Shown here piece after piece: positions 9,312 to 18,768 of a DNA stretch of 64,000 nucleotides. Under the pieces are notes generated by a model that had not been told where the DNA came from, made no database searches, and saw only the letters and a program-made list of their open reading frames with translations. Numbering within the stretch: the stretch's first letter is position 1; every line of letters starts with the position of its first letter. This DNA is from Nodularia spumigena CCY9414 (lineage in GTDB: Bacteria; Cyanobacteriota; Cyanobacteriia; Cyanobacteriales; Nostocaceae), in NCBI RefSeq assembly GCF_000340565.2, contig NZ_CP007203.1, positions 3,204,955 through 3,268,954 of the forward strand, in the 5' to 3' direction. Made by a program: the position numbers and the translations under genes.

Positions 9312-9905
9312 CTATGGATTTAAAATAATCATCAAATCTAAAACAAAACCACGTAGAACTTCTTCACCAGAAACTTGAGGAGGTCTCTCAAAAGAGAAAT
9401 TTAAAACTTCTACATCTTGTCCTGGGCGATAAATTTCTACCGAAGGTGTTTGCGGATCAATTAACCAACCTAACCGCGCACCATTTTCTTGATACTCCCG
9501 CATTTTAGCGCCTAATTTAGCTAAACTATCACTTTCTGAACGCAGTTCAATTACAAAATCAGGACAAAGCGGCGGAAAACGTCTTTTTTCATCTTTAGTT
9601 AAAGCTTCCCAACGTTCTAACTTCACCCAAGCCGCATCGGGACAGCGATATGCACCATTGGGTAATTTAAACTCAGTCGAAGAGTCAAAGACTTTGCCTA
9701 ACTTGGTTTTACGGTTCCATAAATTTAACTCTGTGATTAAATCAGAGTTTCTAATTCCGCTTTCACCGCCTGTTGGGGGCATAATAATTAATTCTCCAGT
9801 CTGGGTAAGTTCTAATTGCCAAGGTTCGTTAGCAATGCAGAGTTGATAAAACTGCTCATCGGTTAAACCTACGCTTGGAGGTATGCTTAAGGTGAGGGTT
9901 TCCAT
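9312..9905 (-). CDS. Uma2 family endonuclease (DUF820)
   Basis: A protein of about 197 residues of the Uma2/DUF820 PD-(D/E)XK family, which is greatly expanded in cyanobacteria and of unclear biological role. The order is typical: LSIPPSVGLTDEQFYQLC, GELIIMPPTGGESG, the PDAAWV catalytic Asp strand, FVIELRSESDSL (the E-x-x motif), LGWLIDP and VEIYRPGQ. I chose the ATG at 9905 (METLTLS) over a GTG four codons upstream because family members start near this point. Downstream is only the CHAT-like fragment. Confidence 0.9.
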   Translation of the reverse strand: METLTLSIPPSVGLTDEQFYQLCIANEPWQLELTQTGELIIMPPTGGESGIRNSDLITELNLWNRKTKLGKVFDSSTEFKLPNGAYRCPDAAWVKLERWEALTKDEKRRFPPLCPDFVIELRSESDSLAKLGAKMREYQENGARLGWLIDPQTPSVEIYRPGQDVEVLNFSFERPPQVSGEEVLRGFVLDLMIILNP

Positions 9906-10054
9906 GATGATTTTCACGAAAGGGTTAATTCTATTATCGTGGGTAAAATTCTGCTTGAGTTAAATAATTTTGCGTGAATGCGATGATATCAACCACAAAT
10001 GAATACCCATGAATACCAATTAAATGCAATTCATCTGTGTTTATCTGTGGTTTC

Positions 10055-10157
10055 GGGGAGCATCCCAACTTGGAAGATATATTTTTCATTAAGCCGTAAG
10101 AACCTGATTACATGGTTAGACAGAAAAGATATATTTCCAAAGTGGGATGCTCCCTGC
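10055..10157. mobile_element. MITE-like element with GGGAGCATCCCA ends
   Basis: About 100 bases flanked by inverted ends GGGAGCATCCCA(A)CTTGG and its near complement ending CAAAGTGGGATGCTCCC, with AAGATATAT inside both arms. There is no coding capacity, so this looks like a non-autonomous element mobilised by some other IS. It ends about 15 bases from the stop of the cupin gene. No clear target duplication was found. Just upstream (9990-10055) a second weak palindrome built on AACCACA...TGTGGTT is present. Confidence 0.6.
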
Positions 10158-10169
10158 TTCCGAACTTCT

Positions 10170-10625
10170 TTAACAAGGCATCAACGCATTTGATCTTCCT
10201 AAAACTTCCATATCCTCTGCATCTAATTCCACCGGAATCCCACTGCGAATTAATTCCGAAAAATCTTCATTAGGAACCATCACCGTTAAAGTATATAAGC
10301 GAGATTTCCCTATATTCTTAATTAAATGAGTTCCAGTTGGAGGTACTAACAAACTATCCCCGGCTTGAATTTTGACACTCTTCCCATCACACATAGCTAC
10401 CCCTTCCCCTTTGAGGACAAAAAACATTTCCACCGCCCATTGATGACGGTTTGGTGGTGTTTGTCCACCCACATCAAAAATTTCGATGCAGCAAGTTAAA
10501 GAAGTATTCGCATTGATGGAATCAAAAATAATCGCCAGCCGATTAGAATCATCTGGACTGATGCGATATGTTTGATAATCCTTGGGAGATTTGATCACAG
10601 GAATTACACATTTAGTAGCTTGCAT
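10170..10625 (-). CDS. cupin-domain protein
   Basis: A small single-domain cupin of 151 residues. The beta-barrel motifs are recognisable: NRHQWAVEMFFVLKGEGVAMCDGK (first cupin motif with Glu as ligand), then DSLLVPPTGTHLIKNIGKSRL (second motif with His). It could bind a metal and a small molecule, or act as an isomerase or dioxygenase; nothing in the sequence decides this. It lies 40 bases downstream of the cysteine hydrolase on the same strand, so the two are probably co-transcribed. Confidence 0.85.
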   Translation of the reverse strand: MQATKCVIPVIKSPKDYQTYRISPDDSNRLAIIFDSINANTSLTCCIEIFDVGGQTPPNRHQWAVEMFFVLKGEGVAMCDGKSVKIQAGDSLLVPPTGTHLIKNIGKSRLYTLTVMVPNEDFSELIRSGIPVELDAEDMEVLGRSNALMPC

Positions 10626-10666
10626 TTATTCATCTCCTTTAAACTAATAACTGTAAATGTTCTCTA

Positions 10667-11434
10667 CTAAGTCAGCACTTTTAAAATCGCTTCTGAATCA
10701 GTTACAAAACCGAAACATTGCTTAACGTTATATAATGTCGCCAGCCAACAATACTCAGGAGAAGTCGTAGCTGTGCAATTCTTAACTAAAATGCAGTCAT
10801 AGCCTAAAAAATTGGCATCACATAGGGTAGACATCACACATTGATCAGCATTCACACCTCCAAATAATAGTGTCGTTCTTCCCAAGTTCCGCAGAATACT
10901 ATCTAAAGGCGTATCCCAAAAGCCACTCATGCGGTATTTATCCACTCGAATATCTTCTGGTAGCTGTTGCAGTCCATCTACGACCGAGGCCGCCCAACTA
11001 CCCGCCATCAGGACTTTAGCACCGTTGCTGGGCAGAGAATCGCCCAATCCTACGCCTGATCCTGTGGGGTTGTAGACGTGCATTAAAGCCGCACTAACAT
11101 TGAGTAAGTCGGGACGATTTCCCCAGTTAAGCCAAATTATCGGCACATCCACAGCACGTAGTTTTGGCAGTAAACTATTTAAAGGTGCGATGGGTTGACG
11201 TGCTGGTGTGACATCTACGCCAATATGCGCTAACCATCCATCGGGGTGACAGAAGTCGTTTTGCATATCAATGATGATGATGGCGGTTTTTGCTAAGTCG
11301 AGGTGCAGAGTTTTGGTTTCTGTGGGTAAGATAACCGGTTGTGGGGTCTTTGGAGGACGAGTAATATCTGCGATATCCTGATTTACAGTCCACGCATTTG
11401 GTTCAACTCCCAATCTCCGTAATGGTAAATTCAT
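10667..11434 (-). CDS. isochorismatase-like cysteine hydrolase
   Basis: About 255 residues of the isochorismatase/nicotinamidase superfamily, which hydrolyse C-N or vinyl-ether bonds through a Cys nucleophile. The catalytic Asp is in AIIIIDMQNDFCHPDGW near residue 55. The downstream GGVNADQCVMSTLCDANFLGYD block carries the cis-peptide and the catalytic Cys. Family members include biuret, ureidoacrylate and N-carbamoyl hydrolases. ATG at 11434 is preferred to a GTG four codons earlier. It is divergent from an amidohydrolase and followed by a cupin, which suggests a common catabolic job. Confidence 0.87.
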   Translation of the reverse strand: MNLPLRRLGVEPNAWTVNQDIADITRPPKTPQPVILPTETKTLHLDLAKTAIIIIDMQNDFCHPDGWLAHIGVDVTPARQPIAPLNSLLPKLRAVDVPIIWLNWGNRPDLLNVSAALMHVYNPTGSGVGLGDSLPSNGAKVLMAGSWAASVVDGLQQLPEDIRVDKYRMSGFWDTPLDSILRNLGRTTLLFGGVNADQCVMSTLCDANFLGYDCILVKNCTATTSPEYCWLATLYNVKQCFGFVTDSEAILKVLT

Positions 11435-11517
11435 AAATGACAACACTCAAAACAGTCCTTAAATTTGTAACTTGAATTTCTAATGTTTGTGCAATTACTT
11501 AATTAAGGTTAAATAAA

Positions 11518-12915
11518 GTGAATTTTACGATTCAAAACGTTCTGATTGCTACCAATGACGATTATGCCACCGTAGATGTGCAGGTTATTGATGGTACAAT
11601 AGCGGCGATCGCACCGGATTTAGATGTCATCGGTACTGCTGTTGATGGTAGCAATAAACTATTACTCCCTGGTTTCGTCAACGCCCACACCCATTCCTCA
11701 GAAATGTGGCAACGGGGAATTATGTCAATTTTTCCTTTAGAATTATGGCTAGCCGAATTATATGATTTTGCACCCCTCGATTTAGAAAAAGTTTATCTGA
11801 GTGCTTTGGGAACAGCTGTAGAAACTTTACTTTCCGGTGGAACCAGTGTAGTAGATCATTTGGTGTTAACTCCTGGAAAAGAATTAGAAACCATCGCCAC
11901 TGCGGTGCGTGCTTATCGAGAAGTGGGAATTCGGGCTTTTATTGCGCCACTAATTCAAGATGAATCCCTCAGCGCTGGGATACCTTCGGGGGAAACAGAA
12001 CAAAACCATGAACCTTATTTTCGCTCAACTACGGCGACATTAGAAATTATAGAAGAAGCGGTGAAACAATTTCATCGTCCAGAAGAGGGGGTGAGTATTT
12101 TAGTTGCACCAACAGGGATACAATTGTGTAGTGATGGTTTATTTAAAGGATGTATTGAATTAAGCGATCGCTATAATCTTTGTCGTCACTCCCACTTATT
12201 AGAAACCAAAGCCCAAGAAAAACTCGCCCAAGAAAAATACGGATGTACTGCTGTGGAACATCTGCAACGCATTGGATATTTAGGCGATCGCACATCCTTA
12301 GCTCATTGTGTCTGGTTAAATGATCATGATATCACCATTCTCGCCCAAACCCAATGTACAGTTGTCCATAACCCCTTGAGTAACCTGCGTTTAGGCAGTG
12401 GTATCGCCCCAATTTTAAAATATATCAAATCAGGGGTAAACGTGACTTTTGGTTGTGATGGCGCTTCTAGTAACGACTCCCAAGACCTGCTAGAAGCCAT
12501 CAAAATGGGTTCCATCTTGCACAACATAACAGACTCAGATTATCAAAACTGGATCACACCCAAAAAAGCCGTAGAAATGGCATCATTAGGAGGAGCAAAA
12601 GGACTAAATATAGCTGACCAAATTGGTTCCCTCACCGTAGGTAAACAAGCAGACTTAGTAATGTATGATTTAACAAATTTATCATTACTACCCAGAACAG
12701 ATCCCATAGGTTTATTAGTATTAGGTCGCCCCACAAACGTTGTCCATAGCGCTTGGATAAACGGGAAACAAATAGTTAGCAAAAATCAAATCAATACAAT
12801 CAACATAGATAACTTACGACAAGAACTATTTAATCGTAGTCAATGGGAAACAAAACGCAAATCTCAAACCGTCGCCCAAATAGAAACTCATTATCGCCAA
12901 GTAATGGACTTATAA
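11518..12915 (+). CDS. amidohydrolase/deaminase (AtzA/TrzN/MtaD-like)
   Basis: A 465-residue metal-dependent hydrolase of the COG0402 type, which removes amino or other groups from purine-, triazine- or pyrimidine-like rings. The metal site shows NAHTH near residue 58, RHSHLLET near 223, LAHCVWL near 260 and GCDGASSND near 315. The C-terminal strand KQADLVMYDL completes the composite beta-sandwich. The start is GTG after AAGG. It lies divergent from the cysteine hydrolase and cupin. The substrate is not deducible; hydrolytic breakdown of a nitrogen heterocycle with the neighbours is inference. Confidence 0.85.
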   Translation: MNFTIQNVLIATNDDYATVDVQVIDGTIAAIAPDLDVIGTAVDGSNKLLLPGFVNAHTHSSEMWQRGIMSIFPLELWLAELYDFAPLDLEKVYLSALGTAVETLLSGGTSVVDHLVLTPGKELETIATAVRAYREVGIRAFIAPLIQDESLSAGIPSGETEQNHEPYFRSTTATLEIIEEAVKQFHRPEEGVSILVAPTGIQLCSDGLFKGCIELSDRYNLCRHSHLLETKAQEKLAQEKYGCTAVEHLQRIGYLGDRTSLAHCVWLNDHDITILAQTQCTVVHNPLSNLRLGSGIAPILKYIKSGVNVTFGCDGASSNDSQDLLEAIKMGSILHNITDSDYQNWITPKKAVEMASLGGAKGLNIADQIGSLTVGKQADLVMYDLTNLSLLPRTDPIGLLVLGRPTNVVHSAWINGKQIVSKNQINTINIDNLRQELFNRSQWETKRKSQTVAQIETHYRQVMDL

Positions 12916-12987
12916 CCAGCAGAAAAACCCCCTCCGCGAACCTTTGCGTTAACCTCCGCGCCCCTTTGCGTTAAAATATTAACCTAG

Positions 12988-13443
12988 CTAACGCCTCACA
13001 TAACCTAACCGCCAATATTGTGGTTCCTGTAACTGACTTAACTTACCTTGAGCAATTAACTTCAAAGCAATGCGAGTGTTTAAAAATCCCCGAATCATGG
13101 TATAATAATCCAGATTATCAACTCCAGATAAAACCTCGTCAATATCCTGAACTCGTCCGCAGTAAGTGATAGTTCCAGGTATTGATACTGTAAATAAAGC
13201 ATCACTTCTGTATTCAGCAGGAATAGCAAATATAGCGTAGACATTATGTGGTCCAAGCCAAGGTTTGACTACTAACTTTTGAGGATGAGTATAGTACTTT
13301 TGAACTTGTGGCGGATAAAATCCCCCTTGTTCACACCTAACTATCGGCTTTTGTTCCGAGATATAAGCAGAAATATCATAAAATACCAGAACGCTCAATA
13401 AGCTTAGTAATAATAACAAAATAAAAAGTCTGATTTTTCGCAC
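12988..13443 (-). CDS. small membrane-anchored protein of unknown function
   Basis: A 151-residue protein starting at GTG. Residues 5-28 form one hydrophobic segment (LFILLLLLSLLSVLVFYDI), either a membrane anchor or an uncleaved signal. The rest appears extracytoplasmic, with two cysteines (VRCEQGG and TYCGRVQ) that could form a disulfide. The motif PWLGPHNVYAIFAIPAEYRSD is distinctive, but I do not recognise the family. It stands alone between convergent repeats and the SLH protein gene. Confidence 0.6.
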   Translation of the reverse strand: MRKIRLFILLLLLSLLSVLVFYDISAYISEQKPIVRCEQGGFYPPQVQKYYTHPQKLVVKPWLGPHNVYAIFAIPAEYRSDALFTVSIPGTITYCGRVQDIDEVLSGVDNLDYYTMIRGFLNTRIALKLIAQGKLSQLQEPQYWRLGYVRR

Positions 13444-13616
13444 TGTTCAAATAGATAAGTTGCACAAAAAGAAATTGCTCACACTTCTATCCTACATAGA
13501 GAAAAATCAAGGGATGGAAAATGTTAAAATTTACACAATCTCACAGACGCGATCGCATTCAAATTGTTAAATTAACTAAGAATAGCAGCATGGAATCAAG
13601 CTAATTACAATCCATC

Positions 13617-15641
13617 ATGGTATCTAATCCTCTTCGTTTCCCGGACGTTCAAAATCACTGGGCCAGGCCATTCATCGAAGCATTAACAGAGCGGAGCATT
13701 TTAAATGGTTATCCGAATGGCACTTTTCGACCAGATAACTCAGTGACTCGCGCTGAATTTGCCGCTATACTGGGAGCAGTATTTGCATCATCCCGGTCTC
13801 CTAAACGGGAATATGTTCCCTTTATTGATGTCCCGGATAATCACTGGGCTGTGAATCGGATTAAACAAACTTATGAAGCCGGATTTTTTAGCGGCTATCC
13901 TGATGGACGCTTTCGCCCCAATGACAGGATTTTCCGCAGTGATGTTTTAGTGGCGATCGTCAACGGCTTAGAAATCGCGGCTAATGTTAAACCCGATTTA
14001 CTGAATATATTACCACAAATTTATCAAGATGCCGCCAAGATTCCTGCCTATGCGAGAACTCAAGTGGCGATCGCTACTGCAAAAAACTTAGTAGCGAGTT
14101 ACCCCAACGTTAAAATACTCAACCCCCGTGTAGCCGCAACTCGTGCAGATGTGGTAGTCATGGTCTATCAGGCAATGGTGTATTTATTGTGGAGAAATAA
14201 AATTACCTCCAATTATATCATAGTTCCCCCAATAGTTGTACCTACCCCTCCCATAGAAAACATTTACCATCAGCGAGAGTTTCGCGGTGCGTGGGTGACA
14301 ACAGTATGGAATAATGATTGGCCTTCCCAAGCCGGACTTTCCACAGCACAACAGAAAGCAGAATTTATCGAAATTGTCAACCGACTACAATATCTGAATT
14401 TTAACGCCCTGATTTTGCAAGTGCGACCAGAGGGTGATGCTTTATATGCTTCCCCATTTGAACCGTGGAGTGCTTGGTTGAGCGGAACTCAAGGTAAAGC
14501 ACCAGATCCATATTATGATCCTTTAGAGTTTGCGATCGCCGAATGTCACAAACGCAATATAGAACTTCATGCTTGGTTCAACCCCTACCGCGCCAAAACC
14601 AGCCTCACAGCTAGACCCAACGCCAGTCCCCATATAGCTGTCACCAACCCCGAAGTAGTTTACCAATGGGGTAATCAACTATGGATGGACCCAGGTAGTA
14701 AAATCGTCCAAGACCGTGCTTTCAACGTCATTATAGATGTTGTCCGCCGCTATGATATCGATGCCATTCATCTAGATGATTATTTTTATCCCTATCCCAT
14801 CCAGGGTCAAACCTTCCCCGACAATCAAACCTATGCAGCTTCTCAAGCAAATGGTGGTCAACTCAGCTTAGGTGACTGGCGACGGAACAATGTTAATCAA
14901 ATGGTATTACGTATATCTGAAGGAATTAAAGCCACAAAGCCCCACGTTAAATTTGGTATTAGTCCCTTTGGTATTTACCAACCAGGACAACCACCAGGAA
15001 TCAATGGCTTAGATGCTTATAATCAGTTATATGCTGATGCCAAAAGATGGTTACAAGGAGGTATAGTAGATTACTTAGCCCCCCAACTGTATTGGCGCAT
15101 CGACCAAGCTGCACAAAGTTATCCCCTATTGCTCAAATGGTGGACAGAAATTAATACTAGCCAACGACATATATATGTAGGCAACAATCTTAGTAAACTC
15201 GATGGTCAAGCTTGGACAAATCAAGAAATTCAGCAACAAGTCGCCATTACGCGCAACCTAGCCAATAACTTGTCCCTGGGTAATATCTTCTTTAGCATGA
15301 GTGCCATTACTCAAAATCGTCAAGGAATTGCTGACAGTTTCCGAAATTCCCTTTATTCTACCCCCGCCATAGTACCCACTATGTCATGGCGCAATACAAC
15401 GGCACCACCACCACCCCAAGAACTACAAGTTAATAATAGCCGCCTCAGTTGGCGACCCGGAGATAATCAACCGGTTCGTTCTTGGACACTTTATCGAGAA
15501 TTTGGTGATTATTGGAAACTGGCGCGAGTCTTGTCAGCTGGGACAACCTTCGCCACTGTTCCACAAGCCGGAAACTATGCAGTGTGTGCAGTTGATAGGT
15601 TGGGAAATGAAAGTCAGGGTGCGGTAATTACAGTCATTTAA
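13617..15641 (+). CDS. SLH-domain protein with GHL10 glycosidase-like domain
   Basis: A 674-residue protein. Residues 1-185 hold three S-layer homology repeats (FPDVQNHWARPFIEAL, FIDVPDNHWAVNRI and a weaker third), which bind cell-wall polymer. From about 220 to 560 lies a family-10-like glycosyl hydrolase domain (COG1649): REFRGAWVTTVWN, ILQVRPEGDALY, ELHAWFNPYRA, HLDDYFYPYP, YLAPQLYWR. A C-terminal region of about 80 residues resembles a fibronectin-like module. There is an in-frame stop a few codons upstream, so the absence of a signal peptide is real unless a non-ATG start is used. It is likely to act at the cell wall. Confidence 0.88.
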   Translation: MVSNPLRFPDVQNHWARPFIEALTERSILNGYPNGTFRPDNSVTRAEFAAILGAVFASSRSPKREYVPFIDVPDNHWAVNRIKQTYEAGFFSGYPDGRFRPNDRIFRSDVLVAIVNGLEIAANVKPDLLNILPQIYQDAAKIPAYARTQVAIATAKNLVASYPNVKILNPRVAATRADVVVMVYQAMVYLLWRNKITSNYIIVPPIVVPTPPIENIYHQREFRGAWVTTVWNNDWPSQAGLSTAQQKAEFIEIVNRLQYLNFNALILQVRPEGDALYASPFEPWSAWLSGTQGKAPDPYYDPLEFAIAECHKRNIELHAWFNPYRAKTSLTARPNASPHIAVTNPEVVYQWGNQLWMDPGSKIVQDRAFNVIIDVVRRYDIDAIHLDDYFYPYPIQGQTFPDNQTYAASQANGGQLSLGDWRRNNVNQMVLRISEGIKATKPHVKFGISPFGIYQPGQPPGINGLDAYNQLYADAKRWLQGGIVDYLAPQLYWRIDQAAQSYPLLLKWWTEINTSQRHIYVGNNLSKLDGQAWTNQEIQQQVAITRNLANNLSLGNIFFSMSAITQNRQGIADSFRNSLYSTPAIVPTMSWRNTTAPPPPQELQVNNSRLSWRPGDNQPVRSWTLYREFGDYWKLARVLSAGTTFATVPQAGNYAVCAVDRLGNESQGAVITVI

Positions 15642-15657
15642 TGAAAACTGATAACTG

Positions 15658-16638
15658 TTAACTGTTAAAGCTGTCCCCTGAACATTCAAATAAATGTAAC
15701 CCCAAGCGCCGGGAGAGTTCCTCACACACCTTGACTCCCCGGACACTATTACCACGCACATCTAACAAAGGCGAAAATACTCCAATACCCATTTTGTGAG
15801 GTACAACCGCCATAATTCCCCCACAAACACCACTTTTAGCCGGAAGTCCCACTTTATAAGCCCATTCCCCAGCAAAGTTATACATCCCGCAGGTGTACAT
15901 AACGCTGAGAATATCTTTAATGTAACGACTATCTAATGCTTGTTCACCTGTAACTGGGTTAACACCTTTGTTAGCCATAGTCGCCGCCATCACCGCTAAA
16001 TCTTGGCAATTCACCATCACAGCACATTGCTGAAAGTAAAGATCCAAAACTTCCTCAATGTTTTGGTCAATCATACCAAAATTAAGCATCAGATGTGCTA
16101 TGGCGCGGTTGCGATGTCCCGTACTGCGTTCAGAGGTAAAAACTGAAATATCAACCATTGTATCCCTTCCGGTGTATTTGCTAAACATTTCCAGCACCCG
16201 GTTTAAGCGTTCTGTTGGACCATTGCCTTTAATTAAACTGGTAGTAGCGATCGCACCTGCATTTACCATAGGGTTATAAGGTCGCTTCGATTTTTCATCC
16301 AGAATAATCGCGTTGAATGCGTCTCCTGTTGGTTCCACCCCAACTCTAGTTAAAACATAATCCCGTCCATGATCTTCTAAGGCCAGTCCGTAAGCAAACA
16401 CCTTAGAAATTGACTGAATTGTAAATTGTTGTTGATAGTCCCCGACTTTGTAAGTTTGACCATCTACAGTCACAATACAAATGCTGAATAATTCCGGATT
16501 CACCTTCGCTAGTTCTGGAATATAGTTTGCTAGTGTCCCCTCTTTTTTTGACTTGTATTTGGAATACAAGTCGTTGAGAACAGCTAAAAATGGCGCTGAG
16601 ACAATTTCTAAACCTTCGGAATTTGCTTGGTTTGCCAT
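15658..16638 (-). CDS. glsA: glutaminase
   Basis: Hydrolyses glutamine to glutamate and ammonia; serine beta-lactamase-like fold. The catalytic SxxK is S76-I-S-K79 in [14 protein letters not shown]. Further family blocks are [35 protein letters not shown] and [12 protein letters not shown]. The length of 326 residues is normal. It converges on the SLH protein gene with only about 15 bases between stops, and is divergent from the RlpA-like gene across a long gap. Confidence 0.95.
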   Translation of the reverse strand: MANQANSEGLEIVSAPFLAVLNDLYSKYKSKKEGTLANYIPELAKVNPELFSICIVTVDGQTYKVGDYQQQFTIQSISKVFAYGLALEDHGRDYVLTRVGVEPTGDAFNAIILDEKSKRPYNPMVNAGAIATTSLIKGNGPTERLNRVLEMFSKYTGRDTMVDISVFTSERSTGHRNRAIAHLMLNFGMIDQNIEEVLDLYFQQCAVMVNCQDLAVMAATMANKGVNPVTGEQALDSRYIKDILSVMYTCGMYNFAGEWAYKVGLPAKSGVCGGIMAVVPHKMGIGVFSPLLDVRGNSVRGVKVCEELSRRLGLHLFECSGDSFNS

Positions 16639-17436
16639 AAGGCTGATAGGTTACTCTGAAAAATCATATTTTAGTCAATATAGCAAGCGAGAACGCTTGT
16701 ATTTTTCGCTACATACTTTTATTATTGGCTCATGCCAGTGAAGCTTTTTTTATTGTCTCATCATTGATTTTTATTTGTGGGCGATTTTTTTTAGTTACCA
16801 AATTAGCTAATATTTAACCGTATATTTAGATAGATATAGAGCAAACTTAAACACTTACAAATTAAAATTATTAAGTATATTTATTTAGATATTATCTAAG
16901 AATCTAACTTCAAGCTAGAGGATGGCTCCTAGCTTATCTCAAATGAATAATATCTGTAAGTGTTGATAAAGATGATTTTTAGTAGGATCACAAAAATTTA
17001 TCAACTAAATATCATCAAGGATTTTGAGAAGGATTTGGCTAGATTATATTGAATTATTATCAACATGATTTAATAAAATTATATGTTTTCTTAAATACAA
17101 TTTAAGTTCAGGAGTATTACAGTTAATTTAAATTGGCTGTCATATTAAAATTTCCTATGAAAAATTTTATTAATTGAAAAAAACGTTACATAGTCAAAAT
17201 CGCCATTAGAGAACGGTTTGACCCTGGAAATGGAAATGGAAATTGAATCAAGTGATGTATATCTACGCTAAAACCCTGATCCCCAAGCTCAAAAATTCAT
17301 GTTACTGTGTTGCAGTTAATAAACAAAAAGTGAAAGCGGAACAAGTTCGAGTTATTAAAAATACGTCACTTTTTGTGGCACAAAATTCCACGAACTAAAA
17401 AAGTTCCGTTCTACAGTCGCTTTAAAAATCGGACGC
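16639..17436. other. 800-base AT-rich divergent intergenic region
   Basis: A gap between glsA and the RlpA-like gene with no convincing coding frame. It contains a nested palindrome at 16850-16964 (listed separately) and a run of GGAAAT repeats near 17226-17245. Promoters for both flanking genes must lie here, but I could not single out a reliable box. Confidence 0.5.
16850..16964. other. nested inverted repeat, possible structured RNA or MITE
   Basis: An exact 10-base inverted repeat (AACACTTACA at 16850-16859, TGTAAGTGTT at 16955-16964) encloses a strong inner hairpin (AAGCTAG at 16912-16918, CTAGCTT at 16929-16935). The whole is about 115 bases without coding potential, in the glsA/RlpA gap. 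It could be a small mobile element or a structured transcript; no T-tract follows on either strand. Confidence 0.35.
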
Positions 17437-18543
17437 ATGAATCAAAGATATTTGTGGACTATTGTCGCCCTGTTTCTGACTGCTCTGGGTACGCCCTTAG
17501 CCGGTCACGCTCAAACCACTACGGAAAAGGAAGCTACTTCAGTTTCTCAAAAATCATCAGTTAATGATGCCGTTAAAGTAGGAGAGTTTAAAACCGCAGC
17601 AGGGAAACTTACTTCGGATGGTGTGATCACAAACATTCATTCTCACAACATTGAAGGTCGCAAGGCAGCAACCCTGTTTATCAAAGATATTCCAGTTCTC
17701 ACCTTTTTGAGTTCTCAGCCAGTAGCAAGTGTTGATCCGAAAGTTGGTGTAATTGGAAAGACTAAGGGACAACAGTCGTATTCCCGAATTGCAGATAACT
17801 CAGCCAAGTTAAGCAGTGTAGGGAGTTTGACGAATGCGAGAAACCAAAAGACATCGCTTCATAATGACCCGGTTCATAGAGCTGGTTTAATCGCAGCTAG
17901 TATTAACCAGCTAGTCCTACACAGTGAGGACGCTGAACAAATTACCGTTAGTTGGAAGGGCGAGGGCGAATCTACAGCCAATCAAGCCCAGAACAAAAAT
18001 GCCTCTGTCTCACAACAGCCAACAGAGCGGTATACAATCAAAATCAATGGCCAAGAATTGGTAGAAATCAATGCAAAAACCATCCTAGCAGGTACTACCG
18101 ACAATCTCGCAGAAGATGCATTGCAAGCAACCAATCGCTTGCGGAGACTGATTGGTAATGCATCTCCCATCACCGAAATTGCTGACTTACCAGAACGCGC
18201 TAGAATTTCTCTGCCACAGATGGGATTGCAGATTGCCAACAATAGACGATTCAATTTCCGAGGCATAGCTTCCTTTTACGGTCGCGGCTTCGCTGGTAAA
18301 CCCACGGCAACTGGCGAGAGATTTAATCCAGAAGCCATGACTGCCGCCCATCGTACCTTACCCTTTGGTACACGAGTCCGTGTCACCAACACCCGCAATG
18401 GTCGTTCCGTTGTGGTGCGAATTAATGACCGAGGCCCATTTATTCGAGGTCGAATCATTGATGTCTCTACTGGTGCAGCTAGAGCTATAGGAATGATCAA
18501 CAGTGGTATTGCACCAGTGAAGATTGAAGTTCTGGGTAGATAA
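17437..18543 (+). CDS. RlpA-like double-psi beta-barrel protein, secreted
   Basis: A 368-residue protein with a signal peptide at residues 1-26 ([22 protein letters not shown], cleavage after HAQ). The middle is low-complexity and Ser/Thr/Asn-rich. The last 95 residues are a DPBB domain of the RlpA type: [63 protein letters not shown]. RlpA proteins bind or cleave peptidoglycan at septa; in filamentous cyanobacteria a septal role is plausible, but enzymatic activity is not proven by the sequence. No SPOR domain is present. Confidence 0.88.
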   Translation: MNQRYLWTIVALFLTALGTPLAGHAQTTTEKEATSVSQKSSVNDAVKVGEFKTAAGKLTSDGVITNIHSHNIEGRKAATLFIKDIPVLTFLSSQPVASVDPKVGVIGKTKGQQSYSRIADNSAKLSSVGSLTNARNQKTSLHNDPVHRAGLIAASINQLVLHSEDAEQITVSWKGEGESTANQAQNKNASVSQQPTERYTIKINGQELVEINAKTILAGTTDNLAEDALQATNRLRRLIGNASPITEIADLPERARISLPQMGLQIANNRRFNFRGIASFYGRGFAGKPTATGERFNPEAMTAAHRTLPFGTRVRVTNTRNGRSVVVRINDRGPFIRGRIIDVSTGAARAIGMINSGIAPVKIEVLGR

Positions 18544-18576
18544 TTCTTCAGGGTAGGACAAAGGGACAAAAGAAGC

Positions 18577-18715
18577 AGGGGAGCACCGGAGCATCGGAGC
18601 AAGGGGGAGTTTAAATTACTTTAAACTTCCGGTTACCTAACAACCTTTCCTCTTCTCCCCAGCACCCTGCCCCCTGCCCCCTTTCCTCTTCTCCCCCCCC
18701 ACTCCCCACTCCCCC
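18577..18715 (+). repeat. composite GC-armed repeat, copy A
   Basis: A purine-rich arm (GGGGAGCACCGGAGCATCGG) is followed by a conserved AT-rich core at 18603-18660 and a pyrimidine-rich arm (CCCTGCCCCCTGCC and CCCCACT units). The core contains TTACTTTAAACTTC and GGTTACCTAACAACC. It is the most diverged of the four copies in this window, one base shorter than the others. It lies between the RlpA-like gene and panC-cmk. Confidence 0.8.
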
Positions 18716-18768
18716 ATTTCAGATATAAACTAACGGGGGAGAGGCTTAAAAAGAACTAGGGGAATTTT

